Source: Saprospiraceae bacterium
GTDB lineage: Bacteria > Bacteroidota > Bacteroidia > Chitinophagales > Saprospiraceae
Direction of reading: 5' to 3'
Length of the DNA stretch: 37,000 nucleotides
NCBI GenBank assembly: GCA_026989035.1
Contig: JALSKB010000210.1
Span: forward strand, 1 to 37,000
The translations under genes and the position numbers were made by a program. Positions within the stretch are counted from its first letter, which is position 1, and every line of letters starts with the position of its first letter. The notes beneath the pieces were generated by a model. That model was not told the origin of the DNA, searched no databases, and saw only the letters and a program-made list of their open reading frames with translations. This document shows, piece by piece, positions 9,401-16,779 of the stretch.

Positions 9401-10542
9401 ATTACGTCAACAATTATGCCTATTCCGATCAGGGACAGGAAGATGCGCTCATCACCCTGCCCTTTGACCTGACTGCAGTGGGGCCCGATGAACACATTGC
9501 CCTGGCTTTTGACCTGGCCTATGCACGTTACAACGACATTTACCAGGACGCCTTGCGGGTGGATATTTACACCGATTGTGGCAGCACTTTTGCCGGCACC
9601 CTCTACAACAAAGCCGGCAGTGAGCTGGAAACCGACCCACCTTCCACAGCTGTTTACGAACCTTCCGGGGCAGATTCCTGGCGTAGGGAGTTTATCAATC
9701 TGGATGCCTTCAAAGGAGAGTCTGTTGTGCTGCGCTTTGTCAACATCACCGGATACGGCAATTCGCTTTTCCTCGACAACATTAGTTTGATTCAGGGTTT
9801 GCCTCCCGTAGCAGGCTTCAGTTCCTCCGCCACAACGGTTTGTCAAAACAGTGCTTTGCTTTTCATCAGCACAGCCAGTGGAGAAGACCTCAGCTATCAA
9901 TGGGATTTCGGCACGGGCGCATTGCCTTCCTCCGCTATCGGCCCGGGGCCCTATGCCGTATTCTTTACACAAGCGGGTCCTCAGGTCATCAGTCAGACCG
10001 TTACCAACGGTTTTGGTGAGGATACTTATCAACAAGTCATCACGGTAAGCCCACCGGCGCAAGCTGCCTTTTCGTATAGCTATCAGGGTTACGGACAGTA
10101 TCAGTTCACGTCCAATTCCGTCAGTGCCGACACCTACCTCTGGGATTTTGGTGACGGCAGCAGCTCCACGGAGGCCAATCCTCTGCATCAATACCAGTCC
10201 GAAGGCAACTACACCGTAAGCCTGAGCATAGACGGCCCTTGCGGCAGTGCAGAAGTTTCCGAGGAAATCGACGTCATCACAGCTTCCACAGAAGCTTACG
10301 TCCTGCCCTTTACCGTTTACCCCAATCCGAATGCAGGCCATTTTCTACTTCGCTTGCAGGCCGGGCAAGCCTGGAGCTGGACCATAAAAGATTTGCAGGG
10401 TCGCCTACTGGAACGGCCCGAAGGCAGCCTTTCGGCAAAGGAAGTCTCCGTCAAAACGGATTTACCCCCGGGTACTTATCTCTTATCTGTGGAAAGTGAA
10501 GACGGACGCAGAGGCAGTTTGTTGCTCCACATCGTGAGGTAA
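6475..10542 (+). CDS. Secreted S8 (subtilisin-like) serine peptidase, multidomain, T9SS cargo
   Basis: This 1355-aa secreted protease has a signal peptide at residues 1-29 (hydrophobic core LLRSLIFLLLISF, cut after YAQ). A propeptide-like region follows. The S8 catalytic domain is at about 235-500, with Asp in VLVRDDG (D242/D243), His in GGTHGDGVGG (H268), an oxyanion Asn in SAGNSNN (N357) and Ser in GGTSGAAPC (S437). After it come beta-sandwich modules: a convertase P-domain-like segment, a fibronectin-III-like segment (VPENLQVDVACPDSIQLSW), a CARDB-like segment, a jelly-roll/MAM-like segment (DFEAGELPQYW) and two PKD domains (YQWDFGTG and YLWDFGDG). The final T9SS sorting domain starts at YPNPNAGHF (Y1282). 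An in-frame start at 6418 would precede the promoter box, so the ATG at 6475 is chosen. It probably degrades extracellular protein. Two hairpin copies (6532, 6843) and one near the end (10427) lie inside. Confidence 0.93.
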   Translation: MNTLKIQLLRSLIFLLLISFAERPKLYAQSHSLQLRTGTVDLPENAGQYDPAALPASARLGEQYYVLLQFFALPDAKQRQSQAEEGIHLLDYLHAKTYIAALSKDVQAGLLQARGVRSVVPIPAFAKWDPRLDAYLSSGPKLTEVMLLTQKNIPEEQVEKYLRQDGMQLVRHSNRLWRVRVLTNRLPDLLNLPYIAWIEPVPARGEPEDTRGRSLLRSNAINGLLPSSYHFDGSGIGVLVRDDGALGPHIDFQGRLHNAPGFSLGGTHGDGVGGILAGAGNLDPYMQGMASGAEVYAIPYQADFLDNTLDLHIEEGILVTNSSYSNGCNVGYTAITQEVDQQMYDYPTFLHVFSAGNSNNADCDYGAGNQWGNITGGHKQGKNVIATANLYQNGNLVNSSSRGPAYDGRIKPDIAANGAGHYSTTEGNDYQEFGGTSGAAPCIAGIAAQLHQAYQSWNGGQTAPAALLKTLLLNTATDLGNPGPDFKYGWGQAHALRALRALEEGRYVEGSLDQGEQSSMPLSIPAGLAQVKIMLYWADVPAFPDAAVALVNDLDLTLEAPDGTIHYPYVLDHTPDPTLLDQPATTGEDHLNNMEQVAVENPMPGSWTIHINGTAVPQGPQTFYLNWDFLTAGPEITYPSGGEGFVPGSMERIHWDAYGSDGSFELEYSLDSGQVWNALATVNGDQRMFDWLVPEEISGQVLLRISRNGQSDLSEVFSIIGVPENLQVDVACPDSIQLSWDSVPGAVAYDFFVLGDRFMDSVATTSANSISIPTLNGNPSLDYWFAVRAVTETGLPGQRSIAEFFNEGLVNCQLNKDLELSQLNAPTVNLATGCESFFSDVSILLTNNGQNPVENPVLSYQLNEEPVVEENPSLTLMPGQSAEYTFDTPLFIDANGDYQLKIWGYTADDEAFFNDTLSHAFSLSIYPGQGVQAEYNEDFEAGELPQYWDIFNPDLGLGWELRDGILGSNGNPTHCYYVNNYAYSDQGQEDALITLPFDLTAVGPDEHIALAFDLAYARYNDIYQDALRVDIYTDCGSTFAGTLYNKAGSELETDPPSTAVYEPSGADSWRREFINLDAFKGESVVLRFVNITGYGNSLFLDNISLIQGLPPVAGFSSSATTVCQNSALLFISTASGEDLSYQWDFGTGALPSSAIGPGPYAVFFTQAGPQVISQTVTNGFGEDTYQQVITVSPPAQAAFSYSYQGYGQYQFTSNSVSADTYLWDFGDGSSSTEANPLHQYQSEGNYTVSLSIDGPCGSAEVSEEIDVITASTEAYVLPFTVYPNPNAGHFLLRLQAGQAWSWTIKDLQGRLLERPEGSLSAKEVSVKTDLPPGTYLLSVESEDGRRGSLLLHIVR
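6532..6544 (+). repeat. Iterated hairpin, copy 4 (in S8 signal peptide)
   Basis: Exact 13-mer located in the signal-peptide coding region of the S8 peptidase, where it encodes the charged FAER just after the hydrophobic core. Confidence 0.85.
6843..6855 (-). repeat. Sister-form hairpin, copy A (in S8 peptidase)
   Basis: Exact TTTGGCGAAAGCC on the minus strand, read as AFAK; 311 nt from copy 4. Confidence 0.8.
10427..10439 (-). repeat. Iterated hairpin, copy 5 (in S8 sorting domain)
   Basis: Exact 13-mer, read as LSAK, the only copy in this frame. Confidence 0.85.
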
Positions 10543-10554
10543 GTCATACAAAAA

Positions 10555-10583
10555 AACAGCCGGAGGGCAATCCTCCGGCTGTT
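10555..10583. terminator. Bidirectional rho-independent terminator
   Basis: A perfect 12-bp stem (AACAGCCGGAGG, loop GCAAT, CCTCCGGCTGTT) lies between two convergent genes. A run of A on the left gives a T tract for the minus strand, so it should stop the PorE-like gene efficiently. For the plus strand only a short T run follows. Confidence 0.9.
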
Positions 10584-10613
10584 TCTCAGCGCTTGTTTAA
10601 CTTTGTCGGCTTG

Positions 10614-13109
10614 TCAGTTTACGCGCTTGAGTTTGCCATCCTGATCGACGACCACGTAAGCCCCTTTGAAGCCCCTTTTACGGGCTTCGTATAGGGCCTT
10701 TTTGGCATCGCTGAGGCTGTCATAACCCGAAAGCAGCATGATGGTCAGGTCGCCGCGTTCCCGCTGTTCAAGCACGCCAATGTCAAGCACTTTTTTCTTG
10801 TCGAAGTACTTGGTATTGCGGTAGGCTGCCAGCTGCACCAAATAGGGAGAAGCCGTTGTTGTACTTTTCTTTTCCTCCTTTTTGCCGGAAGGCAGCGGTG
10901 TTTTGGGCTGTTGTTGAGCAGCGTCGTATTCCGTCGGCAGCTCGGAAGCTTGTTGTGCTTTTTCCCCTCCCAGGTTTACGGGTTCTTTTTGCCTGATGAC
11001 AAAGGCCGAGCTGAAGCCCGCAGCTTTAGCTTTTCGCAAAGCGTATTTGGCTTCGTCTATGGACGAAAAAATACCCACGCGAACCTTTTCCATGTTCTTC
11101 TCCTCATAGGTATAAATCGTACCCACCTCTTCCAGCGCAGAGAAAGTTTCCATCTTGTATTTCTGTCCTTTTTTAAAAGCTGCCAACTGCACGGCATAGC
11201 CTGCAGGCAAAACTTTCGGGCCACTTTCCTCTGCTGCATATTCCTCGGGTGTTTTGTGTTGAATATTTGGAGCCTTCCAGCTGCTCGTGCTGTTGTAACT
11301 ATCCGGTTGACGGGCAGCAGCCGAAGTACTGGATACTAAAGCAACCTCGCCGAGCACATCGCGCTCTTGGGTTCCGCGAATGCGCACCACTCTGCTGACA
11401 TCCATATAACCCGCACGAGAATAGCGAATCAGGTAAGAAGCATTGGGCGCCAGAGCCAGGGCGTATTCACCCCGGTAATCCGTGCTGGCCTCCATTTTAG
11501 CTCCTGTAGCCTGGTTGGTAGCCGTTACGTAAACCTGATCCAAAGGAGCCTTGCTTTCGGCATCGACAACCCTTCCGAGGTATTGCTCGTCGAGTTTGCG
11601 CAATTGCACTTCAACTTCGCGCCCCTGGCCTTGCACCAGAGAGGTCAGGTTAAAGGAATAAGGCACATAGCCGTCTTTTTTGACGGTAATGTTGCAGGTA
11701 AAGCCCGGCTTAATGCGCATGCTGTAGGTGCCCGAAAGATTGGTGCTAAAGCTGCCCAGGCCACAGGCGCTAAGATCTACGGTTGCGTCCGGAATGACCT
11801 CTCCGCTGGAAGCATTGTACACGCGAATGACCAAGTTGCCCGCAGCCTCCGACAAACGATAAATATCCTCAAAGCCTTCTCCGCCTATTCGATTGGAATA
11901 GAGGTATCCCCTGCCCTGCTCTTCGTCAAAGACCAAGCCGTAATCATCCCGGGAAGAGTTGACGCCCGGCCCCAAATTTTCCACCTGGCCGAAAGAGCGG
12001 CCGATGACTTTCGCTTTAAACAGGTCATATCCGCCAAAGCCCGGATGCCAATTCGAAGCAAAATAAAGCGTAGTGCCCAAGACAAAAGGCGATATTTCAT
12101 CGCCGGGCGTATTGACACCATCGCCCAGGTTTTCGGGCACGCTCCAGCCCGTAGGTGTTTTGTAAGAAACATAGAGGTCAAAACCTCCAAAACCTCCCGG
12201 GCGATCGGAAGCGAAATACAAGGCCTGCCCATCTGCTGAAAAACAGGGGTAACCCGTAGAGAAATCCGAGCCATTGTGCTCAAAGGGTGTGGCACTTTCC
12301 CAATCGCCTTCGCCCTTTACTTCTGCGATAAACAAGCTCAGTTCTATACCGGTACCTCGAATTTGCCGCGTACCTTCAGTAAAGTTGTTTTTGGTGAAAG
12401 CCACCCATCTGCCATCTGAGGAATAGCACAAGGGGCCTTCATTCCAACTCGTGCGCAAACTGGAATGCAAGGGCTTAGGCGATTTGAGGAAGCCATTGGG
12501 GTCCGGTTCCGTAAGGAAAAGCATGTTGCGGGAAGAGCCGGTCCAATGCGAGACATTCTTTCCCTTGGGCAGTAAATCTTCTCGAGAAGATGCAAAAACG
12601 ACTTTGCCCTTGAAAAAACTCGGGGCGAAATCTGCTGCATTGGTATTGAGGTATTCTCGCTTCACCTGATAAGCAGGCGGATCGTTTTTGTGGGTCAAGG
12701 CATAGTTGCAACTGTTGGCAAATTGGGAGCCAGCTTCGGCATAGACCATGCTGTAGCGTTCAAATTGCCGACGGGCTTCTTCGTACTTTTCAATACCCTT
12801 GAGTGCCTGTCCATAGCGAAAATAGATATCCGATGTGGTTTGGCCTGCTTCGATAGCCCTTGAATAGTAAGTACAAGCTTCGTGCAAGCGGTTCAGGTAG
12901 TAATAACAGTCGGCCAGGCGAGCCAGCGCAAAGGCGTTATTCGGCTGGCGCTCCAACACTGCTTTGTAGGTCTTTGCTGCCAAATTAAAGGCGTAGAGCT
13001 CGTACTGTTTGTTGGCCTTGTTCAAGGTGGACTGCCCGAGCAGGGCATGTGTTCCCATGTACAAAAAAGCCAGAACGGTCAACAAAAAAGCCGATTTGAA
13101 TTTTCTCAT
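10614..13109 (-). CDS. PorE-like envelope protein: TPR, PD40 beta-propeller, CRD, two SPOR domains
   Basis: This is an 831-aa exported protein. The signal peptide covers residues 1-26 (AFLLTVLAFLYMGTHALLGQ). TPR units lie at about 28-145 (KANKQYELYAFNLAAKTYKA, AFALARLADCYYYL). PD40/WD40-like propeller blades lie at about 160-410, with repeated phrases such as CYSSDGRWVAF, CFSADGQALYFASDRPGGFGG and LYFASNWHPGFGG. One or two carboxypeptidase-regulatory-like folds follow at about 415-585. The C-terminus has two SPOR domains, 635-710 (YAVQLAAFKKGQ) and 754-831 (YLVQLAAYRNTK), joined by a charged linker. TPR, propeller and CRD are the order of PorE of the T9SS, but PorE ends in an OmpA-type peptidoglycan-binding domain where this protein has SPOR domains, which bind denuded glycan strands. 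A T9SS or cell-wall anchoring role is inferred from this architecture and from the nearby T9SS cargo genes. Confidence 0.8.
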   Translation of the reverse strand: MRKFKSAFLLTVLAFLYMGTHALLGQSTLNKANKQYELYAFNLAAKTYKAVLERQPNNAFALARLADCYYYLNRLHEACTYYSRAIEAGQTTSDIYFRYGQALKGIEKYEEARRQFERYSMVYAEAGSQFANSCNYALTHKNDPPAYQVKREYLNTNAADFAPSFFKGKVVFASSREDLLPKGKNVSHWTGSSRNMLFLTEPDPNGFLKSPKPLHSSLRTSWNEGPLCYSSDGRWVAFTKNNFTEGTRQIRGTGIELSLFIAEVKGEGDWESATPFEHNGSDFSTGYPCFSADGQALYFASDRPGGFGGFDLYVSYKTPTGWSVPENLGDGVNTPGDEISPFVLGTTLYFASNWHPGFGGYDLFKAKVIGRSFGQVENLGPGVNSSRDDYGLVFDEEQGRGYLYSNRIGGEGFEDIYRLSEAAGNLVIRVYNASSGEVIPDATVDLSACGLGSFSTNLSGTYSMRIKPGFTCNITVKKDGYVPYSFNLTSLVQGQGREVEVQLRKLDEQYLGRVVDAESKAPLDQVYVTATNQATGAKMEASTDYRGEYALALAPNASYLIRYSRAGYMDVSRVVRIRGTQERDVLGEVALVSSTSAAARQPDSYNSTSSWKAPNIQHKTPEEYAAEESGPKVLPAGYAVQLAAFKKGQKYKMETFSALEEVGTIYTYEEKNMEKVRVGIFSSIDEAKYALRKAKAAGFSSAFVIRQKEPVNLGGEKAQQASELPTEYDAAQQQPKTPLPSGKKEEKKSTTTASPYLVQLAAYRNTKYFDKKKVLDIGVLEQRERGDLTIMLLSGYDSLSDAKKALYEARKRGFKGAYVVVDQDGKLKRVN

Positions 13110-13158
13110 GATTGTTCAGCATTACGTGAATACATCCGGATACAGCACCGGAATGCGA

Positions 13159-13166
13159 CAAATTTA
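13159..13166 (-). promoter_or_regulatory. Predicted -7 box (TAAATTTG) for the PorE-like gene
   Basis: Full TAnnTTTG match on the minus strand, 49 nt upstream of the ATG at 13109. No TTG at -33 spacing is visible. Confidence 0.4.
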
Positions 13167-13318
13167 CAGGCAGGGTTGCATCTCATTTCACTTTGATCTT
13201 CACCCAAGCAGCCGGAGCATACCCAAACGGGCAACCGGACTTCCAACCCGGGATTTGACAAGCTGGTTTGGTCAAACTATTTTTTTCTACGAATATAGTA
13301 CGCCATAACAACCCGTTG

Positions 13319-13337
13319 GAGTATGCACTGCATACTC
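13319..13337. promoter_or_regulatory. Perfect inverted repeat, possible operator
   Basis: GAGTATGC-ACT-GCATACTC is an 8-bp perfect inverted repeat with a 3-nt spacer in the intergenic region. The size and symmetry suit a dimeric regulator site. It could equally be an RNA hairpin in the leader. No T-run follows, so it is not a terminator. Confidence 0.35.
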
Positions 13338-13491
13338 ATTACCCCCGAGGGGAAGATAAACGCCATCATAACTTGCTGTTACACAAAGGAGAATGACCCT
13401 TGTGCCGGGGAGATTGCGCAAAGCGGTGAATTTCTCCCGTTTTTCGAAGCAGAAGCGGGTTTCTCGCTTCACTTTTCACCACAAAAATACA

Positions 13492-13499
13492 ACTTTTTT
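13492..13499 (-). promoter_or_regulatory. Predicted -7 box (TATTTTTG) at the head of the structured region
   Basis: Full TAnnTTTG match on the minus strand, immediately upstream of the foldable segment at 13425-13480. A transcript starting here would begin close to GUGGUGAA and run about 375 nt before the PorE-like start codon. Confidence 0.35.
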
Positions 13500-13539
13500 T
13501 GAAATATACCTAAACCAAGGATTTGTTCCTAATATCCCC

Positions 13540-14610
13540 TCAGTCTTTTTGCTTTTTGAGTTGCCAGGCTTTGATTAACATAGGCAGGCGGCTATAGGAT
13601 TTCAAGCCTTCTTTCACCCCCTGGCTTTTGAGATAAGTTTCGTACACGAGGTTTCTCCATTGGGGCAAAATGTCGGGATATCTGGCCATTTGGCGTTGTA
13701 TTGCCATCAAATCATTTTGGAGGCCTTTCGGCAAATGCTCTTCTGCCTGCCGAAAGGTTTCTGGACTTAAGTGCTGCAGGGCAGCCCGCACATAGCGCCA
13801 ATAGGCCAAACGGGCGGAATAGCGCAAGAGCAGATTTTCCGAACGGGTACAAGCCAGCCAAGCCCAAAAATTGCAGATGCCCTCATCGCCAAAACCGTAA
13901 CCATGTGCCATCTCATGAGCCATGACAAAGGGCTTTTGCAGGCTGTGCAGTCCACCGTCATAATGGCCCTCTCCGGACCAGGCCAGATAGACCCCGGCCG
14001 TACCCATGTGCAGCAAAGTTCCGGGATACAGCTCTCGCAAACGAATGTACAAACCTACGGGATACCCCTGTTCGCTAAGCACTTTTTCCAGGGCTTCTCT
14101 GATGAGCGTTTCGGCAACCGGAGGTACTACCCAGGTGGAAGTATCGGATAAAGGCGGATATTTTTTCAGCAGGGCCTGCCGTTCAACAGCAAGCGAATCT
14201 ACCAAGCGCTTATATTCGCTGAGTAGCTCCTCTTTGCCCAAAGGCCTTACCTGCAAGTTCAATCGCTTTTCTACCGGTTGGCGCCCGTAATTCAGGCCCC
14301 ACAACAACAGGAAAAAAAAAGCTACAGCGGAAAGGAAGGAGCAGCTACCTCTCAAAAGCAGAAGTACTTTGCGTCTTCTACCGGCGGAAACCCTTCTCCA
14401 TTGGCGAAAGCGAATGGCCAAAAACACCAGCGTACCAAATCCTAGTAAGTAGATCAGGGGGATGGGCGATATAGCCGAAACAAGGCTCAACACATGGTGT
14501 AAAAAGAGGTACAGTCCCCTGCTGTAAAAAGTTTCGAGTACCGTACTTCCGGCCATTTGCCGAAAGGCTATCAAAACCAAAAGAGCTATCGGCCAAAAAT
14601 ACTTTTTCAT
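13540..14610 (-). CDS. DUF3810 family membrane protein with HExxH motif
   Basis: This 356-aa protein is of the DUF3810 type found in Bacteroidota. Three hydrophobic segments occur in the first ~115 residues (FWPIALLVLIAF, LIYLLGFGTLVFLAI, LSAVAFFFLLLWGLNYG). A soluble domain follows with the zinc-peptidase-like motif HEMAH (H232, E233, H236) and then GYGFGDEGICNFWAW, whose GDE could supply the third ligand. A membrane-anchored metallopeptidase is therefore plausible, though no substrate is known. Its ATG overlaps the TGA of the upstream pgpH gene (ATGA), so the two are co-translated; whether they share a function is not clear. Two iterated 13-mers lie near its ends (13723 encoding LPKG, 14556 encoding AFRQ), plus a partial copy at 13748-13757. 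Confidence 0.85.
   Translation of the reverse strand: MKKYFWPIALLVLIAFRQMAGSTVLETFYSRGLYLFLHHVLSLVSAISPIPLIYLLGFGTLVFLAIRFRQWRRVSAGRRRKVLLLLRGSCSFLSAVAFFFLLLWGLNYGRQPVEKRLNLQVRPLGKEELLSEYKRLVDSLAVERQALLKKYPPLSDTSTWVVPPVAETLIREALEKVLSEQGYPVGLYIRLRELYPGTLLHMGTAGVYLAWSGEGHYDGGLHSLQKPFVMAHEMAHGYGFGDEGICNFWAWLACTRSENLLLRYSARLAYWRYVRAALQHLSPETFRQAEEHLPKGLQNDLMAIQRQMARYPDILPQWRNLVYETYLKSQGVKEGLKSYSRLPMLIKAWQLKKQKD
13723..13735 (-). repeat. Iterated hairpin, copy 6 (in DUF3810 gene)
   Basis: Exact 13-mer, read as LPKG. A 10-base partial copy in the opposite orientation lies at 13748-13757. Confidence 0.85.
14556..14568 (+). repeat. Iterated hairpin, copy 7 (in DUF3810 gene)
   Basis: Exact 13-mer, read as AFRQ. 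A 12-of-13 sister-form copy follows at 14654-14665 in pgpH. Confidence 0.85.
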
Positions 14611-16679
14611 TCCTTGGGATACTCAACCCGAATGTGGTGGATGTTTTTCAAAGTTTGGCGAAAGCTGTCTGCACATATTTTGAGTTCTTTGAAGCTCATT
14701 GCAGATTGGTCGAGTTGGCCTGTGGCCATTTTTCCGGCTATGATTTTTTCAGTCAACTCGTCGATATCCGCAGCAGATGGATTCTTCAAACTCTTGGACG
14801 AGGCCTCCAGCGAATCGGCCAGCATCAGAATGGTTTGTTCTTTTGTCGTGGGGCGTGGCCCCGGATAGCGAAATAAGTGTTCATCGATTTCTTCGTCGGG
14901 GTGTTTCTTTTTGTAAGTGCGATAGAAGTACTCCACCCTCGTGGTTCCGTGATGCGTTTTGATGAAGTCGATGATGACCCCGGGCAGGCCGTACTTTTGT
15001 GCCAGTTTAACCCCATCGGGTACATGGCTGATGATGATGCGAGCCGATTCCAGTTGATCCAGTTCGTCATGCGGGTTTTTCCCCGATTGATTTTCTATGA
15101 AATACTCGGGATGTATCGTTTTGCCCACATCGTGATAGAGGGCGCCAACTTTAACCAGCAGAGCATCGGCTCCGATAGCCCGTGCTGCGGTTTCGGCCAT
15201 GTTGCCCACCTGGAGAGAATGTTGCAGGGTGCCCGGTGCTTTGATCGCCAATTCCTGCAACAGGGGACGGTGCATATCGCTGAGTTCCATGAGGGAAATG
15301 GAAGAAACGTAGCCAAACAAACGCCCCAGAAGAGGAACCAGAGGATAAGCCAGCAGGGTCAGAAAAACGCTGATGGCTACGCGGCTGAGGAAGAGCAAAT
15401 CGCCCGTGTCCAGGCGCCCTTCCTGCAAAAGTGTAATGCCCAAATGCCCCACCAAATAGGCTAGGAAAATAAACAGCATGGACCTGAAAAACGCAGCCCA
15501 ATCCCGGCCATCCGGATTGGTCATGACGGCCACAATCCCGGCCATGAGTTGTAAGATGGTAAACTCGTATCCCTGAGCGGAAAGGATACTCACCATCATG
15601 ATGATGATGATGTGTGTGAATAAGGCCAGACGTTCGGAGAAAAAGGTCTTGATGATGATGGGCGCCACGGCAAAGGGAATGATGTAAGCGCTCAAGGAAA
15701 GGGATTGTTCTACCAGATAAACCAGGGAGCTGTACAACATCACCCACATCAAAAAGAACGACAGCTTTTTAAGGTCAAAATAGACCTCCGGTGCATGCAC
15801 GTACAAAAAGACAGCCAAAAGCCCGATGATGAAGGACGTTAACAACAGATAGCCCAAAAGGATGATGTAGGGAGACCACTGTCTGCCGTTTTTCAACTCG
15901 GCCTGCCGGAAGGAAAGCAGTTTTTGATAAATTTCAGGCGTGATCCGCTCTCCTCGAGCGACAATGGGTTCGCCTTCGCGCACGATGCCCCGAGCTATTT
16001 GGCTGTTGATCAAATGTTCTTCAATGTACTTTTGGGTTAGCGAATCGCTGTAAAAGACATTGGGCTTGATGACTTTTTCCAGGAGGGGGAGTAAAAATTC
16101 GGGCTGTAGCAAGCCGCTGGCAGGTAGGGAGTCGCTCAATCGGGCTTTGGCTTTCGCCAAATCCAACACAGCTTGTATGGTCTTTGGATACGCGGTATTG
16201 CCCCTGAGGATGGTAATTACAAAATCAGGGCCTTTGGCCCGATGCTCAGGCAACAACTCGACGATACCCGTTTCATAGAGGCTCTGCAACAGTTTTTTTC
16301 CATAACGCTTATAGATTTCCGGCTTTTGGCGGACATTCTCCATCTGATTGTTCTGCTGCACAGACGAAAGGGCGCGGTCGAAATGTTCGTCGAAAGACTC
16401 CTCTACGCGCTTTGGCCCTGCTTCGTCATAGCGGTAAATGGCCGTCTTTTCCCGAAGGGCTTGACGCTCGGCCTCTCTTTCCTCTTCCGATTTGAGTATG
16501 GGAAAATCATAAGGTGCGTATAAATCCGAATGCATCCAAAGGGCACCCTCTTCAAATTCGTATTTAAATTGTTGCTCTCTGGGGAACAAAAAACCGATGA
16601 CCACCGCCACCAAGAATATCAGAGCATAACGCAGGTAAGCCTCTCCTGATTTTGATTTGCCATGCACATTGAATTTCAT
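14607..16679 (-). CDS. pgpH: 7TM-HD family cyclic-di-AMP phosphodiesterase, PgpH type
   Basis: This 690-aa membrane protein has the PgpH layout. It has one N-terminal transmembrane helix (YALIFLVAVVIGFLF), an extracytoplasmic 7TMR-HDED domain (about residues 40-270), a block of about seven transmembrane helices (about 280-465) and a cytosolic HD domain. The HD motif is at GALYHDVGKT (H516, D517), followed by HPEYFIENQSG, IISHVPDG and a further HHGT metal-binding motif. PgpH proteins hydrolyse c-di-AMP, a second messenger for turgor, potassium and wall homeostasis. The family assignment is firm; activity on c-di-AMP is from knowledge of the family. The stop overlaps the DUF3810 start. A perfect 16-nt sister-form hairpin (16146-16161) encodes LAKAK. 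Confidence 0.92.
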   Translation of the reverse strand: MKFNVHGKSKSGEAYLRYALIFLVAVVIGFLFPREQQFKYEFEEGALWMHSDLYAPYDFPILKSEEEREAERQALREKTAIYRYDEAGPKRVEESFDEHFDRALSSVQQNNQMENVRQKPEIYKRYGKKLLQSLYETGIVELLPEHRAKGPDFVITILRGNTAYPKTIQAVLDLAKAKARLSDSLPASGLLQPEFLLPLLEKVIKPNVFYSDSLTQKYIEEHLINSQIARGIVREGEPIVARGERITPEIYQKLLSFRQAELKNGRQWSPYIILLGYLLLTSFIIGLLAVFLYVHAPEVYFDLKKLSFFLMWVMLYSSLVYLVEQSLSLSAYIIPFAVAPIIIKTFFSERLALFTHIIIIMMVSILSAQGYEFTILQLMAGIVAVMTNPDGRDWAAFFRSMLFIFLAYLVGHLGITLLQEGRLDTGDLLFLSRVAISVFLTLLAYPLVPLLGRLFGYVSSISLMELSDMHRPLLQELAIKAPGTLQHSLQVGNMAETAARAIGADALLVKVGALYHDVGKTIHPEYFIENQSGKNPHDELDQLESARIIISHVPDGVKLAQKYGLPGVIIDFIKTHHGTTRVEYFYRTYKKKHPDEEIDEHLFRYPGPRPTTKEQTILMLADSLEASSKSLKNPSAADIDELTEKIIAGKMATGQLDQSAMSFKELKICADSFRQTLKNIHHIRVEYPKE
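16146..16161 (-). repeat. Sister-form hairpin, copy B, perfect 16-mer (in pgpH)
   Basis: Perfect TTTGGC-GAAA-GCCAAA stem-loop on the minus strand, read as LAKAK. Confidence 0.85.
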
Positions 16680-16715
16680 GCAGCGAAGATAGAAAAATTA
16701 TCCGTCAAGCGAGCA

Positions 16716-16752
16716 GAAAAAAAGAGCGATACCCTCAGAGGATATCGCTCTT
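16716..16752 (-). terminator. Rho-independent terminator of the lipoprotein gene
   Basis: The stem AAGAGCGATA / TATCGCTCTT is extended by an inner CCT/AGG pairing around CAG. On the minus strand a run of seven T follows. It separates the metal-binding lipoprotein gene from pgpH downstream. Confidence 0.88.
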
Positions 16753-16779
16753 GACGATCTCAAAGAGAAAATGTGTTTT

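Larger units (their letters stand above)
13110..13539. other. Gene-poor, structure-rich intergenic region
   Basis: This 430-nt gap holds no convincing protein gene. Read on the minus strand it has two TAnnTTTG boxes (13492-13499 and 13159-13166) and several inverted repeats. GGTGAA at 13475-13480 can pair with TTCACC at 13425-13430 and encloses the hairpin GAAGCG/CGCTTC. Further repeats are CACAAGGG/CCTTTGTG at about 13382-13405 and a perfect palindrome at 13319-13337. It may be a long structured leader of the PorE-like gene or a separate small RNA. I do not recognise a known RNA family. Confidence 0.45.

Noticed and set aside
8932-10341. Long open frame (469 codons) on the minus strand inside the S8 peptidase gene
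   Set aside because: Antisense to well-defined PKD and sorting domains; no recognisable motif or promoter.
13287-13472. 61-codon frame on the minus strand just after the -7 box at 13492
   Set aside because: Composition looks random and the region is explained better by RNA-type inverted repeats; kept only as a possibility under the structured-region finding.
14233-14245. TTTGCCCAAAGGC, one base off the iterated 13-mer
   Set aside because: The changed base is in the loop position and gives CAAA, which is not among the recurring GAAA or GGAA loops; not counted as a copy.
16684-16691. TATCTTCG on the minus strand directly before pgpH
   Set aside because: One mismatch to the -7 box and too close to the ATG (4 nt) to be a normal promoter.
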